This document shows positions 1 to 7,759 of a stretch of DNA of 37,452 bases, in pieces. Location: the NCBI GenBank assembly GCA_947598825.1, contig CANQFM010000028.1:1-37452 (forward strand), written 5' to 3'. Both the position numbers and the translations under genes were made by a program. The first letter of the stretch is position 1; each line of letters begins with the position of its first letter. Under the pieces are notes generated by a model. The model was not told where the DNA came from and did not search any database. It saw only the letters and a list, made by a program, of their open reading frames with translations. The stretch comes from an uncultured Eisenbergiella sp. GTDB taxonomy: Bacteria; Bacillota; Clostridia; Lachnospirales; Lachnospiraceae.

Positions 1-63
1 GACGGCGTTTCTGTCGTTTTTATGGGTGCAGGGGCGAGGAAAACAGGGGAAACGGCGTCCTGC

Positions 64-97
64 TTTGACAAATCCTGCGCGGCGGACAGGCTATACT
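64..97 (+). promoter_or_regulatory. Spo0A-type promoter of spoIIE
   Basis: TTGACA at 65-70 and TATACT at 92-97 are separated by 21 bp, too long for an ordinary sigma-A promoter. The Spo0A-activated spoIIE and spoIIG promoters of Bacillus subtilis are known for sigma-A elements spaced 21-22 bp. TTTGACA at 64-70 overlaps the -35 and differs by one base from the 0A box in the TTCGACA orientation. A weaker TGTCGTT lies at 12-18. The predicted transcript starts near 104, about 30 nt before the SpoIIE start. Assignment as a Spo0A target is inference. Confidence 0.5.
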
Positions 98-134
98 GGG
101 GAAAAATGCCGCCAGGCAGGAGGAGGACAGGACA

Positions 135-1337
135 TTGAAGGGCAGGGAGGAAGGATACAGGACACAGCAGGCGGATTATCTGCTGGATTACGACAGAAGG
201 AATATCCTGAGGTGCGCCGATACGTTTGAAGATCTGGCTTTGGCCGTCTGCAGGATGGATCGGGAGCGGGAACAGGAAGAGAGCAAGGACGGCGACAGGG
301 AAGAGCTGTGGCGCCAAAGGCGGGCACAGGAGGGGAAAAGGGCCCAGGCGTTTTATTTAAAACAGGCTTCGGATCTGATGCAGTCCGTCGCCAGGACAAA
401 GGTACAGATTTTGCGGCTGGGCGGCAGGCAGGAGAAAATGATCGTCCGGGCGCTGGCCGGGGAAGGGATCCTGGTAAAGGATATCTGCCTGGTAAAAGGG
501 GCGGAGAGCGAAATTGAGATCTGCATCTGCCTGTGTACCAAAAAAAAGATCAGCGTAACGGCGGCGGAGCTGGCGGACTATCTTTCGGTTTTAATGGATA
601 TCCGGCTGGTATCGGAAAAGGGCAATCCCTATTTCGTTGGGGAAGAGCCGGTGACGCTGTATTTTGAAAAGGAGCCGGACTTTTGCTGTATGACGGCGTC
701 CGCTACGGCCATCAGGGAAAACGAGGCGCAGTCGGGAGACAGTTTTTCCTTTTTTGAAGAGGACGGTAAAATGACGATCATCCTTTCGGACGGCGTGGGG
801 TCCGGAGAGGAAGCGGCAAGGGACAGCAGCCGGATTGTGGATCTGACGGAGCGTATCCTGAGCGCCGGACTGAGCTGTCAGGCCACGGTGGATATGTTAA
901 ACGGCATGTTTTGCGAAAGCGAGGAAGAGATCCGGATGCCGACGCTGGATCTGTGCAGGATCGATCTGAAAAAAGGGGTCTGCAGCATTGCCAAGGCCGG
1001 CGGCGTCAGCACCTTTATTAAAAGGGGGCAGTTGGTAGAAAAGGTCAGCGTGGATTCCCTGCCCCTCGGACTGTCCCAGGAGTCGGGAGGCGAGGAGATA
1101 GAGCGTCCTTTGAAAGAAGGAGATATGGTGATTCTCCTTACGGACGGCGTGGTCGAGGATTGGCCCTGCATGGACGGGGAGTTTTTCCTCATGCAGCAGA
1201 TGGAGCAGATGACGGTCACGTCTCCGGTGGACATGGCAAATCTGCTGCTGCAGTACGCCATCGGCCAGAGCCAGGGACGTATCCGGGATGACATGACGGT
1301 ATTGGTGGCAGGGATATGGGGGAATGCTCCGAAATAA
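135..1337 (+). CDS. spoIIE: SpoIIE-family PP2C phosphatase lacking the N-terminal membrane domain
   Basis: This 400-residue protein matches the cytoplasmic part of SpoIIE, the serine phosphatase that dephosphorylates SpoIIAA and activates sigma-F in the forespore. Residues about 20-190 are the central region (ILRCADTFEDLA; GEGILVKD) and 190-400 the PP2C domain, with the metal-ligand motif LSDGVGSG (Asp219), a second LLTDGVVED, and the terminal DDMTVLVAG. I see no membrane segment, whereas family members are about 800 residues with some ten membrane helices at the N terminus. The frame is closed by TGA at 66-68. The best start is TTG at 135 behind AGGAGGAGGAC. A frame-1 ORF open at the window edge ends at 136-138, overlapping this start, so a split gene or sequencing frameshift is an alternative. 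It is followed by tilS, hpt and ftsH, as in other Bacillota. Family assignment is firm; the missing anchor is the oddity. Confidence 0.85.
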   Translation: MKGREEGYRTQQADYLLDYDRRNILRCADTFEDLALAVCRMDREREQEESKDGDREELWRQRRAQEGKRAQAFYLKQASDLMQSVARTKVQILRLGGRQEKMIVRALAGEGILVKDICLVKGAESEIEICICLCTKKKISVTAAELADYLSVLMDIRLVSEKGNPYFVGEEPVTLYFEKEPDFCCMTASATAIRENEAQSGDSFSFFEEDGKMTIILSDGVGSGEEAARDSSRIVDLTERILSAGLSCQATVDMLNGMFCESEEEIRMPTLDLCRIDLKKGVCSIAKAGGVSTFIKRGQLVEKVSVDSLPLGLSQESGGEEIERPLKEGDMVILLTDGVVEDWPCMDGEFFLMQQMEQMTVTSPVDMANLLLQYAIGQSQGRIRDDMTVLVAGIWGNAPK

Positions 1338-1366
1338 TTGAGAAAGCCCGCGGATTGGGGTATAAT
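1338..1366 (+). promoter_or_regulatory. sigma-A promoter of tilS-hpt-ftsH
   Basis: TTGAGA at 1338-1343 and a perfect TATAAT at 1361-1366 are exactly 17 bp apart, directly after the spoIIE stop. The predicted start of transcription, near 1373, lies only about 8 nt before ATG 1381, which supports the GTG start at 1405 for tilS. Confidence 0.75.
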
Positions 1367-1404
1367 GATCTGCAGCAGGGATGCGCAGGAGGGAGAAAAC
1401 GGTC

Positions 1405-2925
1405 GTGCAAAGTACAAAGGGAGACAGTTTGACGCTGGTGAAAGAGGTGGAGGCTTTCATGGACCGGTTTGCGATGTGGCCGCAAAACGGACATATCGTG
1501 GCGGGAATATCGGGAGGCCCGGACTCCGTATGCCTTCTGGCGGCGCTGGTCAGGCTCCGAAAGCGCCATAACCTGCTGCTGACAGCCGTACATGTGCATC
1601 ATGGACTGAGGGAGGAAGCGGACGATGACGCGGATTTTGTACGGCGTCTCTGCCGGCAGTGGGACGTGCCCTTCGTTTTAAAGAAAGCAGACGTGCGGAA
1701 ATTGGCCTGCGACAGCCGTATTTCCTGTGAGGAAGCGGGGCGGATGGCCCGGTATGAGGCGTTTTCGGAAATGCTGCGCAGGACAGAGGGCGGTACCAAG
1801 GGAGGCTGTATCGCGGTGGCCCATAACCGGGACGACCGGGCGGAGACGTTTTTATTCCATCTGTTTCGGGGCACGGGCCTGAAAGGGATGGGGAGCATCC
1901 AGCCGGTGCGCGGGTCGAAGGACGGCAGCAGGATCATCCGGCCGCTGCTTTTTTGCGGCAGGGAGAGGATCGAGGCGTGGCTGAAAGAAGAGGGGATCTG
2001 TTGGCGGGTGGACCGATCCAATCTCGGAGAAGATTTTACCCGCAATAAGATACGGAACCGGGTCCTGCCGTATGTCCAGAGGGAGATCTGCGGTCAGGCC
2101 GGGCAAAACCTTGCCAGGGAGGCGGAATTGCTTTCCGATGCGCACGATTTTCTGGAGCGGGCCGCCCGGGAGGCAGCCGGACGGTGCAGTGTGGCCAAAG
2201 AGGACGAAGGGATCTGTTTCGACGTGGCCGCCTTTGAAAAGGAGGACGCTTTTCTGCAGGATCAGATGTTGTATCAAACCCTGGTTCAGATGGGGGGCGG
2301 AAAGGATCTGACGGCAGCGCATATCAGGGAGATCAGGAAGCTGTTTGCCCCTTCCTGTCAGAGCGGAAAAAAGGTCAGCCTGCCGTTTTGCGGCGTTACA
2401 GCGGAGCGGACGTTTGGCTGTGTGCGCCTGACCAGGCTGCCGGACGTGGGCCGGACCGATGGGCCGGAGGGGGAAAGAAAGGCGCTTTTGCCAGGCCGTT
2501 TCCCGGTACCGGGGCTTGGCATGGTCTCCTCCCGGCTGTTCGCAGGGCCGGCGGCCGGGGAAACGGATGCAGGCGTTTTTTTGGAAAATATACCGCAAAA
2601 AAAGTATACGAAATGGTTTGATTATGATAAAATAATAAAGTCTGCGGGATTTCGTACGCGCCTGCCAGGCGATTATCTGACCATAGACGGCGCGCTGCAC
2701 AAAAAAAGCTTAAAACAGTATATGATCGAAGAGAAGATCCCGGCGGGCCAAAGGGACGGCATGGTTCTGCTGGCGGACGGCGCGCATGTGATGTGGGTGC
2801 CCGGCTACCGAATCAGCGCCGCTTATAAGGTGACGGAAAAGACGGCCGTGGTGCTGGAGGTTTCCCTGGAAGGCTTTGCAAAAGAGGGGCACAGCCCCGT
2901 TGCCGGAAATACAAAGGAGGAATAA
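1405..2925 (+). CDS. tilS: tRNA(Ile)-lysidine synthase TilS
   Basis: TilS uses ATP and lysine to convert the wobble C34 of the CAU-anticodon isoleucine tRNA to lysidine, so that it reads AUA. It is an essential cytoplasmic enzyme. The N-terminal PP-loop SGGPDS is at residues 36-41, followed by VHVHHGLR and AHNRDDRAETFLFHLFRGTG, typical of the N-type ATPase domain. The C-terminal TilS substrate-binding domain is seen near the end (FRTRLPGDYLTIDG through WVPGYRIS). About 506 residues is usual for the long TilS form. I chose GTG 1405 because AGGAGGGAG lies at 1387-1395; the in-frame ATG at 1381 has no good ribosome site and sits almost on the predicted transcription start. The stop is 2 nt before hpt. 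Confidence 0.95.
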   Translation: MQSTKGDSLTLVKEVEAFMDRFAMWPQNGHIVAGISGGPDSVCLLAALVRLRKRHNLLLTAVHVHHGLREEADDDADFVRRLCRQWDVPFVLKKADVRKLACDSRISCEEAGRMARYEAFSEMLRRTEGGTKGGCIAVAHNRDDRAETFLFHLFRGTGLKGMGSIQPVRGSKDGSRIIRPLLFCGRERIEAWLKEEGICWRVDRSNLGEDFTRNKIRNRVLPYVQREICGQAGQNLAREAELLSDAHDFLERAAREAAGRCSVAKEDEGICFDVAAFEKEDAFLQDQMLYQTLVQMGGGKDLTAAHIREIRKLFAPSCQSGKKVSLPFCGVTAERTFGCVRLTRLPDVGRTDGPEGERKALLPGRFPVPGLGMVSSRLFAGPAAGETDAGVFLENIPQKKYTKWFDYDKIIKSAGFRTRLPGDYLTIDGALHKKSLKQYMIEEKIPAGQRDGMVLLADGAHVMWVPGYRISAAYKVTEKTAVVLEVSLEGFAKEGHSPVAGNTKEE

Positions 2926-2927
2926 GA

Positions 2928-3452
2928 ATGGCGGAGCGAGTGGAAGTTTTATTGACGGAACAGGAAGTGGATGACAGGATACAGCAGATCGGGGATCAGA
3001 TCAGCAAGGATTATGCGGGGCGGCAGGTACATCTGGTCTGCGTGCTGAAGGGCGGCAGCTTTTTCATGTGCGAGCTTGCCAAGCGCATTACCGTTCCCGT
3101 ATCGCTGGATTTCATGTCCGTGTCCAGTTATGGAAAAGATACCAAATCCAGCGGCGTGATCAAGATCGTGAAGGATCTGGATGAATCGCTGCAGGGAAAA
3201 GACGTGATCGTGGTGGAGGATATCGTGGACTCCGGGCGGACGTTGAGCTATCTGCTGGAGCTGCTCCGGGGGAGGGGGCCGAAGAGCCTGGCGCTGTGTA
3301 CGCTGCTGGATAAGCCTGACCGCCGTGTGGTCGAGGTAAAAGTGGATTATACCGGGTTTGCCATTCCGGATGAATTTGTGGTGGGCTATGGGCTGGATTA
3401 CGACCAGCGGTATCGAAACCTGCCCTATATCGGCGTGGTGAAGTTTGAATAA
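2928..3452 (+). CDS. hpt: Hypoxanthine-guanine phosphoribosyltransferase
   Basis: It salvages hypoxanthine and guanine to IMP and GMP with PRPP in the cytoplasm. The 174-residue length is normal for the small bacterial HPRT. The PRPP-binding loop VVEDIVDSGRTL is at about residues 95-106, the flexible-loop motif SVSSYGKDTKSSG at 64-76, and the purine-contact region KVDYTGFAIPDEFVVGYGLDY follows near the C terminus. The ATG start at 2928 has AAAGGAGG upstream, and the gene begins 2 nt after tilS, so the two are cotranscribed and probably translationally coupled. The tilS-hpt-ftsH order is widely conserved in Bacillota. Confidence 0.97.
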   Translation: MAERVEVLLTEQEVDDRIQQIGDQISKDYAGRQVHLVCVLKGGSFFMCELAKRITVPVSLDFMSVSSYGKDTKSSGVIKIVKDLDESLQGKDVIVVEDIVDSGRTLSYLLELLRGRGPKSLALCTLLDKPDRRVVEVKVDYTGFAIPDEFVVGYGLDYDQRYRNLPYIGVVKFE

Positions 3453-3483
3453 AAGAGAAGAGAGAGGTCAATAGGAGGATACC

Positions 3484-5295
3484 GTGAATAAAAACGGCAG
3501 AGGAGTTAATCTTGTCATTACCTTGCTGCTCATCGCTATGGTGCTGTTCTGGTTTTCCGGCATGCTCAACCGCATGGAAAATACCTGTACGCAGGCGGAA
3601 TTTGAACAGATGTTAGAGGAGGGCAGGATCGCCGGCGTTGTGATCACGCAGAACAAGGAAGTGCCTACCGGATCCGCACAGCTCAATCTGACTGACGGGG
3701 AAGAACGGGTTTTGGTGGTGACGGATGTCAATGCGCTGATCGCGCAGTTGGAAGAAAACGGAGTGGACTATATTCCGCAGGATATCCCCGGAGAAAACGT
3801 GTTTTTGACGTCGGTGCTGCCGGCGCTGATCATCGCGGGCGGCTTTGTCATTGTCTTTATGATGATGAACGCCCAGAACGCGCAGATGAACGGCGGAAAC
3901 CGGATGATGAACTTCGGAAAGAGCCGCGCGCGTATGAGTACGGCGGGCGATACGCGCATCACGCTTAAGGATGTGGCGGGGCTGAAAGAAGAGAAAGAGG
4001 ATCTGCAGGAGATCGTGGAGTTTTTAAAGGCGCCCGAAAAGTTCACCCGGGTGGGTGCGCGTATCCCCAAGGGCGTACTGCTGGAGGGCCCTCCCGGTAC
4101 CGGGAAGACTTTGCTTGCCAAGGCCATTGCGGGAGAGGCGAACGTGCCGTTTTTCTCCATTTCCGGTTCGGATTTTGTGGAGATGTTTGTAGGCGTAGGT
4201 GCGTCCCGCGTCCGCGATCTGTTTGAAGACGCCAAGAAGAACGCGCCCTGCATTGTATTTATCGATGAGATCGACGCGGTGGCCAGGCGCAGAGGAACGG
4301 GCATGGGGGGCGGCCACGATGAACGGGAGCAGACCTTAAACCAGATGCTTGTGGAAATGGACGGTTTCGGCACCAACGAAGGGATCATTGTCATGGCGGC
4401 CACCAACCGGGTGGATATCCTGGATCCCGCCATCCTGAGGCCGGGCCGTTTCGACCGTAAGATCAGCGTGGGCGCGCCGGATGTGGGCGGCCGGGAGGAT
4501 ATCCTGAAAGTCCATGCCAAAAACAAGCCGCTGGCGGACGATGTGGATTTAAAGCAGGTGGCACAGACCACCGCCGGTTTTACGGGCGCGGATCTGGAAA
4601 ACCTGATGAACGAGGCGGCGATCCTGGCGGCGAAGGCGGACAGGGCCTTTGTGATCCAGGAAGATATCCGCAAGGCGTTTGTGAAAGTGGGGATCGGCGC
4701 GGAAAAAAAGAGCAGGATCATTTCAGACAAGGAAAAGCGCATTACCGCCTACCATGAGGCCGGACACGCGATCCTGTTCCATGTCCTTCCGGATGTGGGG
4801 CCGGTTTATACGGTTTCCATTATTCCTACCGGCGGCGGGGCGGCAGGCTATACGATGCCGCTGCCGGAACGGGACGATATGTTTATGACAAGAGGGCGTA
4901 TGCTGCAGGAGATCATGGTTTCCCTGGGCGGCCGGATCGCGGAGGAACTCATTTTCGATGACATTACCACCGGCGCTTCCAGCGATATCAAGAAAGCGAC
5001 GCAGATCGCCAGGAAGATGGTGACCCGTTTCGGTATGTCGGACAGCATGGGCGTGATCTGTTATGAGGATGACGACGACGAAGTATTCCTCGGCCGGGAT
5101 CTGGTGCATGCCAAGTCCCACAGCGAATTGGTCAGCGGGGAGATCGACCGGGAAGTAAAGCGCATTGTTGACGATTGCTATGCAAAGGCAAAGGATCTGA
5201 TCTCTGGCCACGAAACGGTGCTTCATCGGTGCGCTGCGCTGCTTTTGGAGCGGGAGAAGATCGGCCGCGCTGAGTTTGAAGCCCTGTTCGCGTAA
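3484..5295 (+). CDS. ftsH: ATP-dependent zinc metalloprotease FtsH
   Basis: This membrane-bound AAA+ protease degrades misfolded membrane proteins and selected regulators as a hexamer. Two hydrophobic segments (about 8-28 and 107-128) flank a short extracytoplasmic domain. The AAA+ module has Walker A GPPGTGKT (202-209), Walker B IVFIDE (257-262), and a second-region-of-homology stretch ending in [10 protein letters not shown]. The zinc protease motif HEAGH is at about 424-428. At 603 residues it is slightly shorter than many FtsH proteins because the charged C-terminal tail is brief; all core motifs are present. The GTG start is preceded by AGGAGG. It is the last gene of the tilS-hpt-ftsH operon. 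Confidence 0.97.
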   Translation: MNKNGRGVNLVITLLLIAMVLFWFSGMLNRMENTCTQAEFEQMLEEGRIAGVVITQNKEVPTGSAQLNLTDGEERVLVVTDVNALIAQLEENGVDYIPQDIPGENVFLTSVLPALIIAGGFVIVFMMMNAQNAQMNGGNRMMNFGKSRARMSTAGDTRITLKDVAGLKEEKEDLQEIVEFLKAPEKFTRVGARIPKGVLLEGPPGTGKTLLAKAIAGEANVPFFSISGSDFVEMFVGVGASRVRDLFEDAKKNAPCIVFIDEIDAVARRRGTGMGGGHDEREQTLNQMLVEMDGFGTNEGIIVMAATNRVDILDPAILRPGRFDRKISVGAPDVGGREDILKVHAKNKPLADDVDLKQVAQTTAGFTGADLENLMNEAAILAAKADRAFVIQEDIRKAFVKVGIGAEKKSRIISDKEKRITAYHEAGHAILFHVLPDVGPVYTVSIIPTGGGAAGYTMPLPERDDMFMTRGRMLQEIMVSLGGRIAEELIFDDITTGASSDIKKATQIARKMVTRFGMSDSMGVICYEDDDDEVFLGRDLVHAKSHSELVSGEIDREVKRIVDDCYAKAKDLISGHETVLHRCAALLLEREKIGRAEFEALFA

Positions 5296-5311
5296 AAAGA
5301 TTTAGTAAAAA

Positions 5312-5350
5312 TTCACAAAAATGGACTGCTGAATTTGTAAATTTTGTGAA
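5312..5350. repeat. Inverted repeat downstream of ftsH
   Basis: TTCACAAAA (5312-5320) and TTTTGTGAA (5342-5350) form a perfect 9-bp inverted repeat with a 21-nt spacer in AT-rich sequence just after ftsH. It has no U-tract, so it is not an obvious terminator. It may be an operator for the downstream promoter or an RNA 3' end structure. The half sites resemble Rex half sites but their relative orientation is reversed, so Rex is not supported. Confidence 0.4.
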
Positions 5351-5385
5351 AACGAGGTATGTACAAAAAGGGGAGGGTCTGCTAC

Positions 5386-5482
5386 TATAATAGACGTAAC
5401 CCCCCAATACATTTAGTTTTTTGCTATACCCCATAAGAAGTACCTTCTCTAAAAAAGGCAGCGTACCCCCGCTGTCTTTTTT
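5386..5482 (+). ncRNA. Candidate small RNA or attenuated leader before trmO
   Basis: A perfect TATAAT at 5386-5391 would start transcription near 5398, and the intrinsic terminator at 5457-5482 would end it, giving an RNA of about 85 nt. Inside is a short hairpin, AGAAG-TAC-CTTCT, at 5436-5448. No convincing -35 is visible; TACAAA at 5362-5367 is weak. No open reading frame fits. It could be an independent small RNA, a leader with an attenuator for trmO, or simply the ftsH operon 3' end. Confidence 0.25.
5451..5482 (+). terminator. Rho-independent terminator after ftsH
   Basis: GGCAGCG (5457-5463) pairs with CGCTGTC (5470-5476), with one G-U pair and a loop of about 6 nt, and is followed by a run of T. 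The stem is preceded by a run of A, so it could also act on the minus strand. It closes the tilS-hpt-ftsH transcript or a short transcript that starts near 5398. Confidence 0.75.
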
Positions 5483-5568
5483 ACTGTATAGGAAGCAGGC
5501 ACGCAGAGCGGCGTGCAGGACACGGCGCTACGGCCTTGCGGGAGTTCGACAAAAAAGTGAGGGTCAAA

Positions 5569-6240
5569 ATGAAACCGATCGCGCATATTCACACAGATTT
5601 CAGAGAGAAATTCGGGATCTCCCGTCAGAGTATGCTGGTACCCGGACTGCAGGGCGAGATCTTTTTTGAACCGCCGTACCGCAACCCGGAGGCGGTGCGG
5701 GGATTGGAACAGTTCTCCCATATCTGGCTTTTATGGGAGTTTTCGGAACATATCCGGGAAAGCTGGACGGCCACGGTACAGCCGCCCCGTCTGGGCGGGA
5801 AAAAGAGGATGGGCGTCTTTGCCACCCGTTCTCCGTTTAGGCCGAATCCGATCGGGTTGTCCTGCGTAAGATTGCTGGAAGTGCGGCGCAGCGGGGAACA
5901 CGGGCCGGAGCTTATCGTCTCGGGCGTCGATCTTTTGGACAATACGCCGATCTATGATATCAAACCCTATATTCCGCTGTGCGACTGCAGGCCCGAGGCT
6001 ACGGAAGGGTATACGCTCCGGACGAAAGAACACAGGCTTTCCGTGGTGTTCCCGCCCGAATTGCTGGCCCGTTATCCGGAAAGTAAGCGGGCCGCGGCCT
6101 GCGGGATCCTGGAGCAGGATCCGCGGCCTGCTTACTTTCAGGCGCCGGACCGTCTGTATGGCGTGTCCTTTGCCGGGTATGACATTAAATTCAGGGTATC
6201 GGGCGATGTGCTGACCGTCAGCGACGTTATTCCCCTGTAG
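5569..6240 (+). CDS. trmO: TsaA/TrmO-family tRNA methyltransferase
   Basis: The family methylates N6 of threonylcarbamoyladenosine at position 37 of threonine tRNAs using S-adenosylmethionine. The N-terminal beta-barrel TsaA domain (about 1-140) is clear: IAHIHTDFREKFGISRQS, then FSHIWLLWEFSEH, then the conserved GVFATRSPFRPNPIGLSCVRLLEV and GVDLLDNTPIYDIKPYIP. The C-terminal extension has SFAGYDIKFRV-type sequence. At 223 residues it is close to the E. coli length. I start at ATG 5569 because homology begins there; an upstream in-frame TTG at 5536 would add 11 unlikely residues. Its last 14 bp overlap the 3' end of metY on the opposite strand. Confidence 0.9.
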   Translation: MKPIAHIHTDFREKFGISRQSMLVPGLQGEIFFEPPYRNPEAVRGLEQFSHIWLLWEFSEHIRESWTATVQPPRLGGKKRMGVFATRSPFRPNPIGLSCVRLLEVRRSGEHGPELIVSGVDLLDNTPIYDIKPYIPLCDCRPEATEGYTLRTKEHRLSVVFPPELLARYPESKRAAACGILEQDPRPAYFQAPDRLYGVSFAGYDIKFRVSGDVLTVSDVIPL

Positions 6241-7528
6241 GACGGATCGCGGCGAAGCCGTGTTCCAGATCCGCAAGGATATCGTCGATATGCTCCGTGC
6301 CAATGGAGAGGCGGACCGTGGTAGGATAAATGCCGGCTTTTGCCAGATCCTTTTCCTCCATCTGGGAGTGGGTGGTGGAGGCCGGATGGATCACCAGGGA
6401 TTTCATATCCGCCACATTGGCCAGCAGGGAGAACAGTTCCAGGGATTCCGTGAATTTTTTCGCATCCTCCGCTGTGCCCTTCACCTCAAAAGTGAAGATG
6501 GAGGCGCCTCCGTTGGGGTAATAGCGATCATACAGTTCTTTTTCGCGTCCGGAGGAAAGGGAAGGATGATGCACCTTTTCCACCTGCGGATGGTTCTTTA
6601 AGTAGTCTATGACTTTCAGCGTGTTTTCCACATGGCGTTCCACGCGCAGGGAAAGCGTCTCAAGTCCCTGCAGCAGCAGGAAGGAATTGAAAGGAGAGAT
6701 GCACGCGCCCAGATCCCGCATCAGCGTGGTACGGATCTTCATGATATAAGCCAGGTTACCGCAGGCTTCTGTAAACCGGATGCCGTGGTAAGACGGGTTG
6801 GGGGCAGAGAGACCGGGGAATTTATCGTTCTGGACCCAGTCGAATTTGCCGCCGTCCACGATAACGCCGCCCATTACCGTGCCGTGACCACCGATGAACT
6901 TCGTGGCGGAGTGTACCACTATGTCCGCGCCGTGTTCCAGCGGGCGGAACAGATAGGGAGTTGCAAAGGTGTTGTCCACGATCACGGGGATCCCCGCTTT
7001 ATGGGCAATTTCGGAAACCGCTTCCAGATCGATGATATCGGAATTGGGATTTCCCAGGGATTCCAGATAGAACAGCTTTGTGTTCTCCCGGATCGCATTG
7101 GCGAAGTTCAACGGATCGCTGCCGTCCACAAAAGTGGTCTGGATGCCGGACTCTGTGAAAGTGTTGGCAAACAGGTTAAAGGTGCCGCCGTAGAGCGTCG
7201 CGGAGGAGACGATATGATCGCCGGCTTTGGCGATATTCTGGATCGCGTAGGCGATGGCGGCGGAACCGGAAGCGGTAGCCAGAGCGCCCACGCCGCCCTC
7301 CAGCGCGGCGATGCGCTTCTCAAACACATCGCTGGTGGGGTTCATCAGGCGGGAGTAGATGTTGCCGCTTTCCGTCAGGGCGAAGCGGTTTGCCGCCTGG
7401 GCGGAATCCTTAAATACATAGGATGTGGTGGCATAGATCGGTACTGCCCTGGCGTCTGTGGCGCTGTCAGGCTGTTCCTGTCCCACATGGAGCGCCAGTG
7501 TCTCAAATTTGTAGTTTTTTTCTGCCAT
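6227..7528 (-). CDS. metY: O-acetylhomoserine sulfhydrylase (aminocarboxypropyltransferase)
   Basis: This PLP enzyme makes homocysteine (or methionine) from O-acetylhomoserine and sulfide (or methanethiol). It belongs to the Cys/Met metabolism fold-type I family. The Schiff-base lysine is Lys210 in VVHSATKFIGGHG; other hallmarks are the N-terminal ETLALHVGQ, NIYSRLMNPTSDVFEKRIAALEGG, the ESLGNPNSDIIDLEA loop and VDNTFATPYLFRPLEHGADIV. At 433 residues it has the usual MetY length, longer than MetB/MetC, with the extra insertion typical of the family. It stands alone on the minus strand behind a near-consensus promoter and overlaps trmO tail to tail. No SAM riboswitch fits in the roughly 65-nt leader. 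Confidence 0.95.
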   Translation of the reverse strand: MAEKNYKFETLALHVGQEQPDSATDARAVPIYATTSYVFKDSAQAANRFALTESGNIYSRLMNPTSDVFEKRIAALEGGVGALATASGSAAIAYAIQNIAKAGDHIVSSATLYGGTFNLFANTFTESGIQTTFVDGSDPLNFANAIRENTKLFYLESLGNPNSDIIDLEAVSEIAHKAGIPVIVDNTFATPYLFRPLEHGADIVVHSATKFIGGHGTVMGGVIVDGGKFDWVQNDKFPGLSAPNPSYHGIRFTEACGNLAYIMKIRTTLMRDLGACISPFNSFLLLQGLETLSLRVERHVENTLKVIDYLKNHPQVEKVHHPSLSSGREKELYDRYYPNGGASIFTFEVKGTAEDAKKFTESLELFSLLANVADMKSLVIHPASTTHSQMEEKDLAKAGIYPTTVRLSIGTEHIDDILADLEHGFAAIRPTGE

Positions 7529-7573
7529 GATACATTTCCCTTCCTTCTTTTTTATGCTTTTTAATTTCCTATA

Positions 7574-7594
7574 AACATACTAATTAAATATGTT
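7574..7594. promoter_or_regulatory. Imperfect palindrome at the metY transcription start
   Basis: A 21-bp palindrome, 8 of 10 pairs matching (arms AACATACTAA and TAAATATGTT around a central T), begins right at the predicted metY +1 near 7594. That position suits a repressor. The A/T-rich ATAC-TAATTA style recalls Rrf2/CymR-type sulfur regulators of Bacillota, but this is inference. Confidence 0.45.
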
Positions 7595-7600
7595 AACGGG

Positions 7601-7629
7601 ATTATAGCATGACAGGATAAGGCTGTCAA
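7601..7629 (-). promoter_or_regulatory. sigma-A promoter of metY
   Basis: Read on the minus strand, TTGACA (7629-7624) and TATAAT (7606-7601) are both perfect consensus and 17 bp apart. Such a strong core promoter in front of a sulfur-assimilation gene implies control by a repressor. Confidence 0.85.
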
Positions 7630-7648
7630 TATCTTTCTGTTATGAAAT

Positions 7649-7672
7649 TGACCTGAAATGACCAAATGACCC
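7649..7672. repeat. Three phased TGACC repeats upstream of metY
   Basis: TGACC (GGTCA on the minus strand) occurs at 7649-7653, 7659-7663 and 7668-7672, about one helical turn apart, upstream of the metY -35. A short ATGAC-CCTT-GTCAT hairpin (7666-7679) overlaps the last copy. The phasing suggests a protein-binding array; its function is unproven. Confidence 0.35.
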
Positions 7673-7759
7673 TTGTCATGGGGTAATTACAAGAAATTTT
7701 TATCCCTTGAATCCGTCACATCTGTCAATGTTGTCTGATAGTATCCGGCAGGAGTCATT

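Noticed and set aside
1-138. Frame-1 open stretch ending in TGA that overlaps the SpoIIE start
   Set aside because: It could be the tail of an upstream gene or of a frameshifted spoIIE, but it is not membrane-like and shows no recognisable motif, so I did not annotate it as a gene.
26-229. Open reading frame over the 5' part of the SpoIIE gene
   Set aside because: It overlaps the SpoIIE frame, has no family features and consists mainly of Gly/Arg-rich sequence typical of an out-of-frame read.
5312-5350. Rex redox-repressor site
   Set aside because: The half sites resemble Rex halves, but they are in the opposite orientation and 21 nt apart, unlike the known Rex operator.
6632-7564. 310-residue ORF on the plus strand opposite metY
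   Set aside because: It is a mirror of the metY coding sequence, which has clear PLP-enzyme motifs; GC-rich codon use creates long antisense frames here.
7529-7600. SAM riboswitch or T-box upstream of metY
   Set aside because: The predicted leader is only about 65 nt and lacks any conserved riboswitch core or terminator helix.
7680-7759. Terminator after the LacI-kinase gene
   Set aside because: Short inverted repeats exist, but no stem followed by a U-tract is found on the minus strand.
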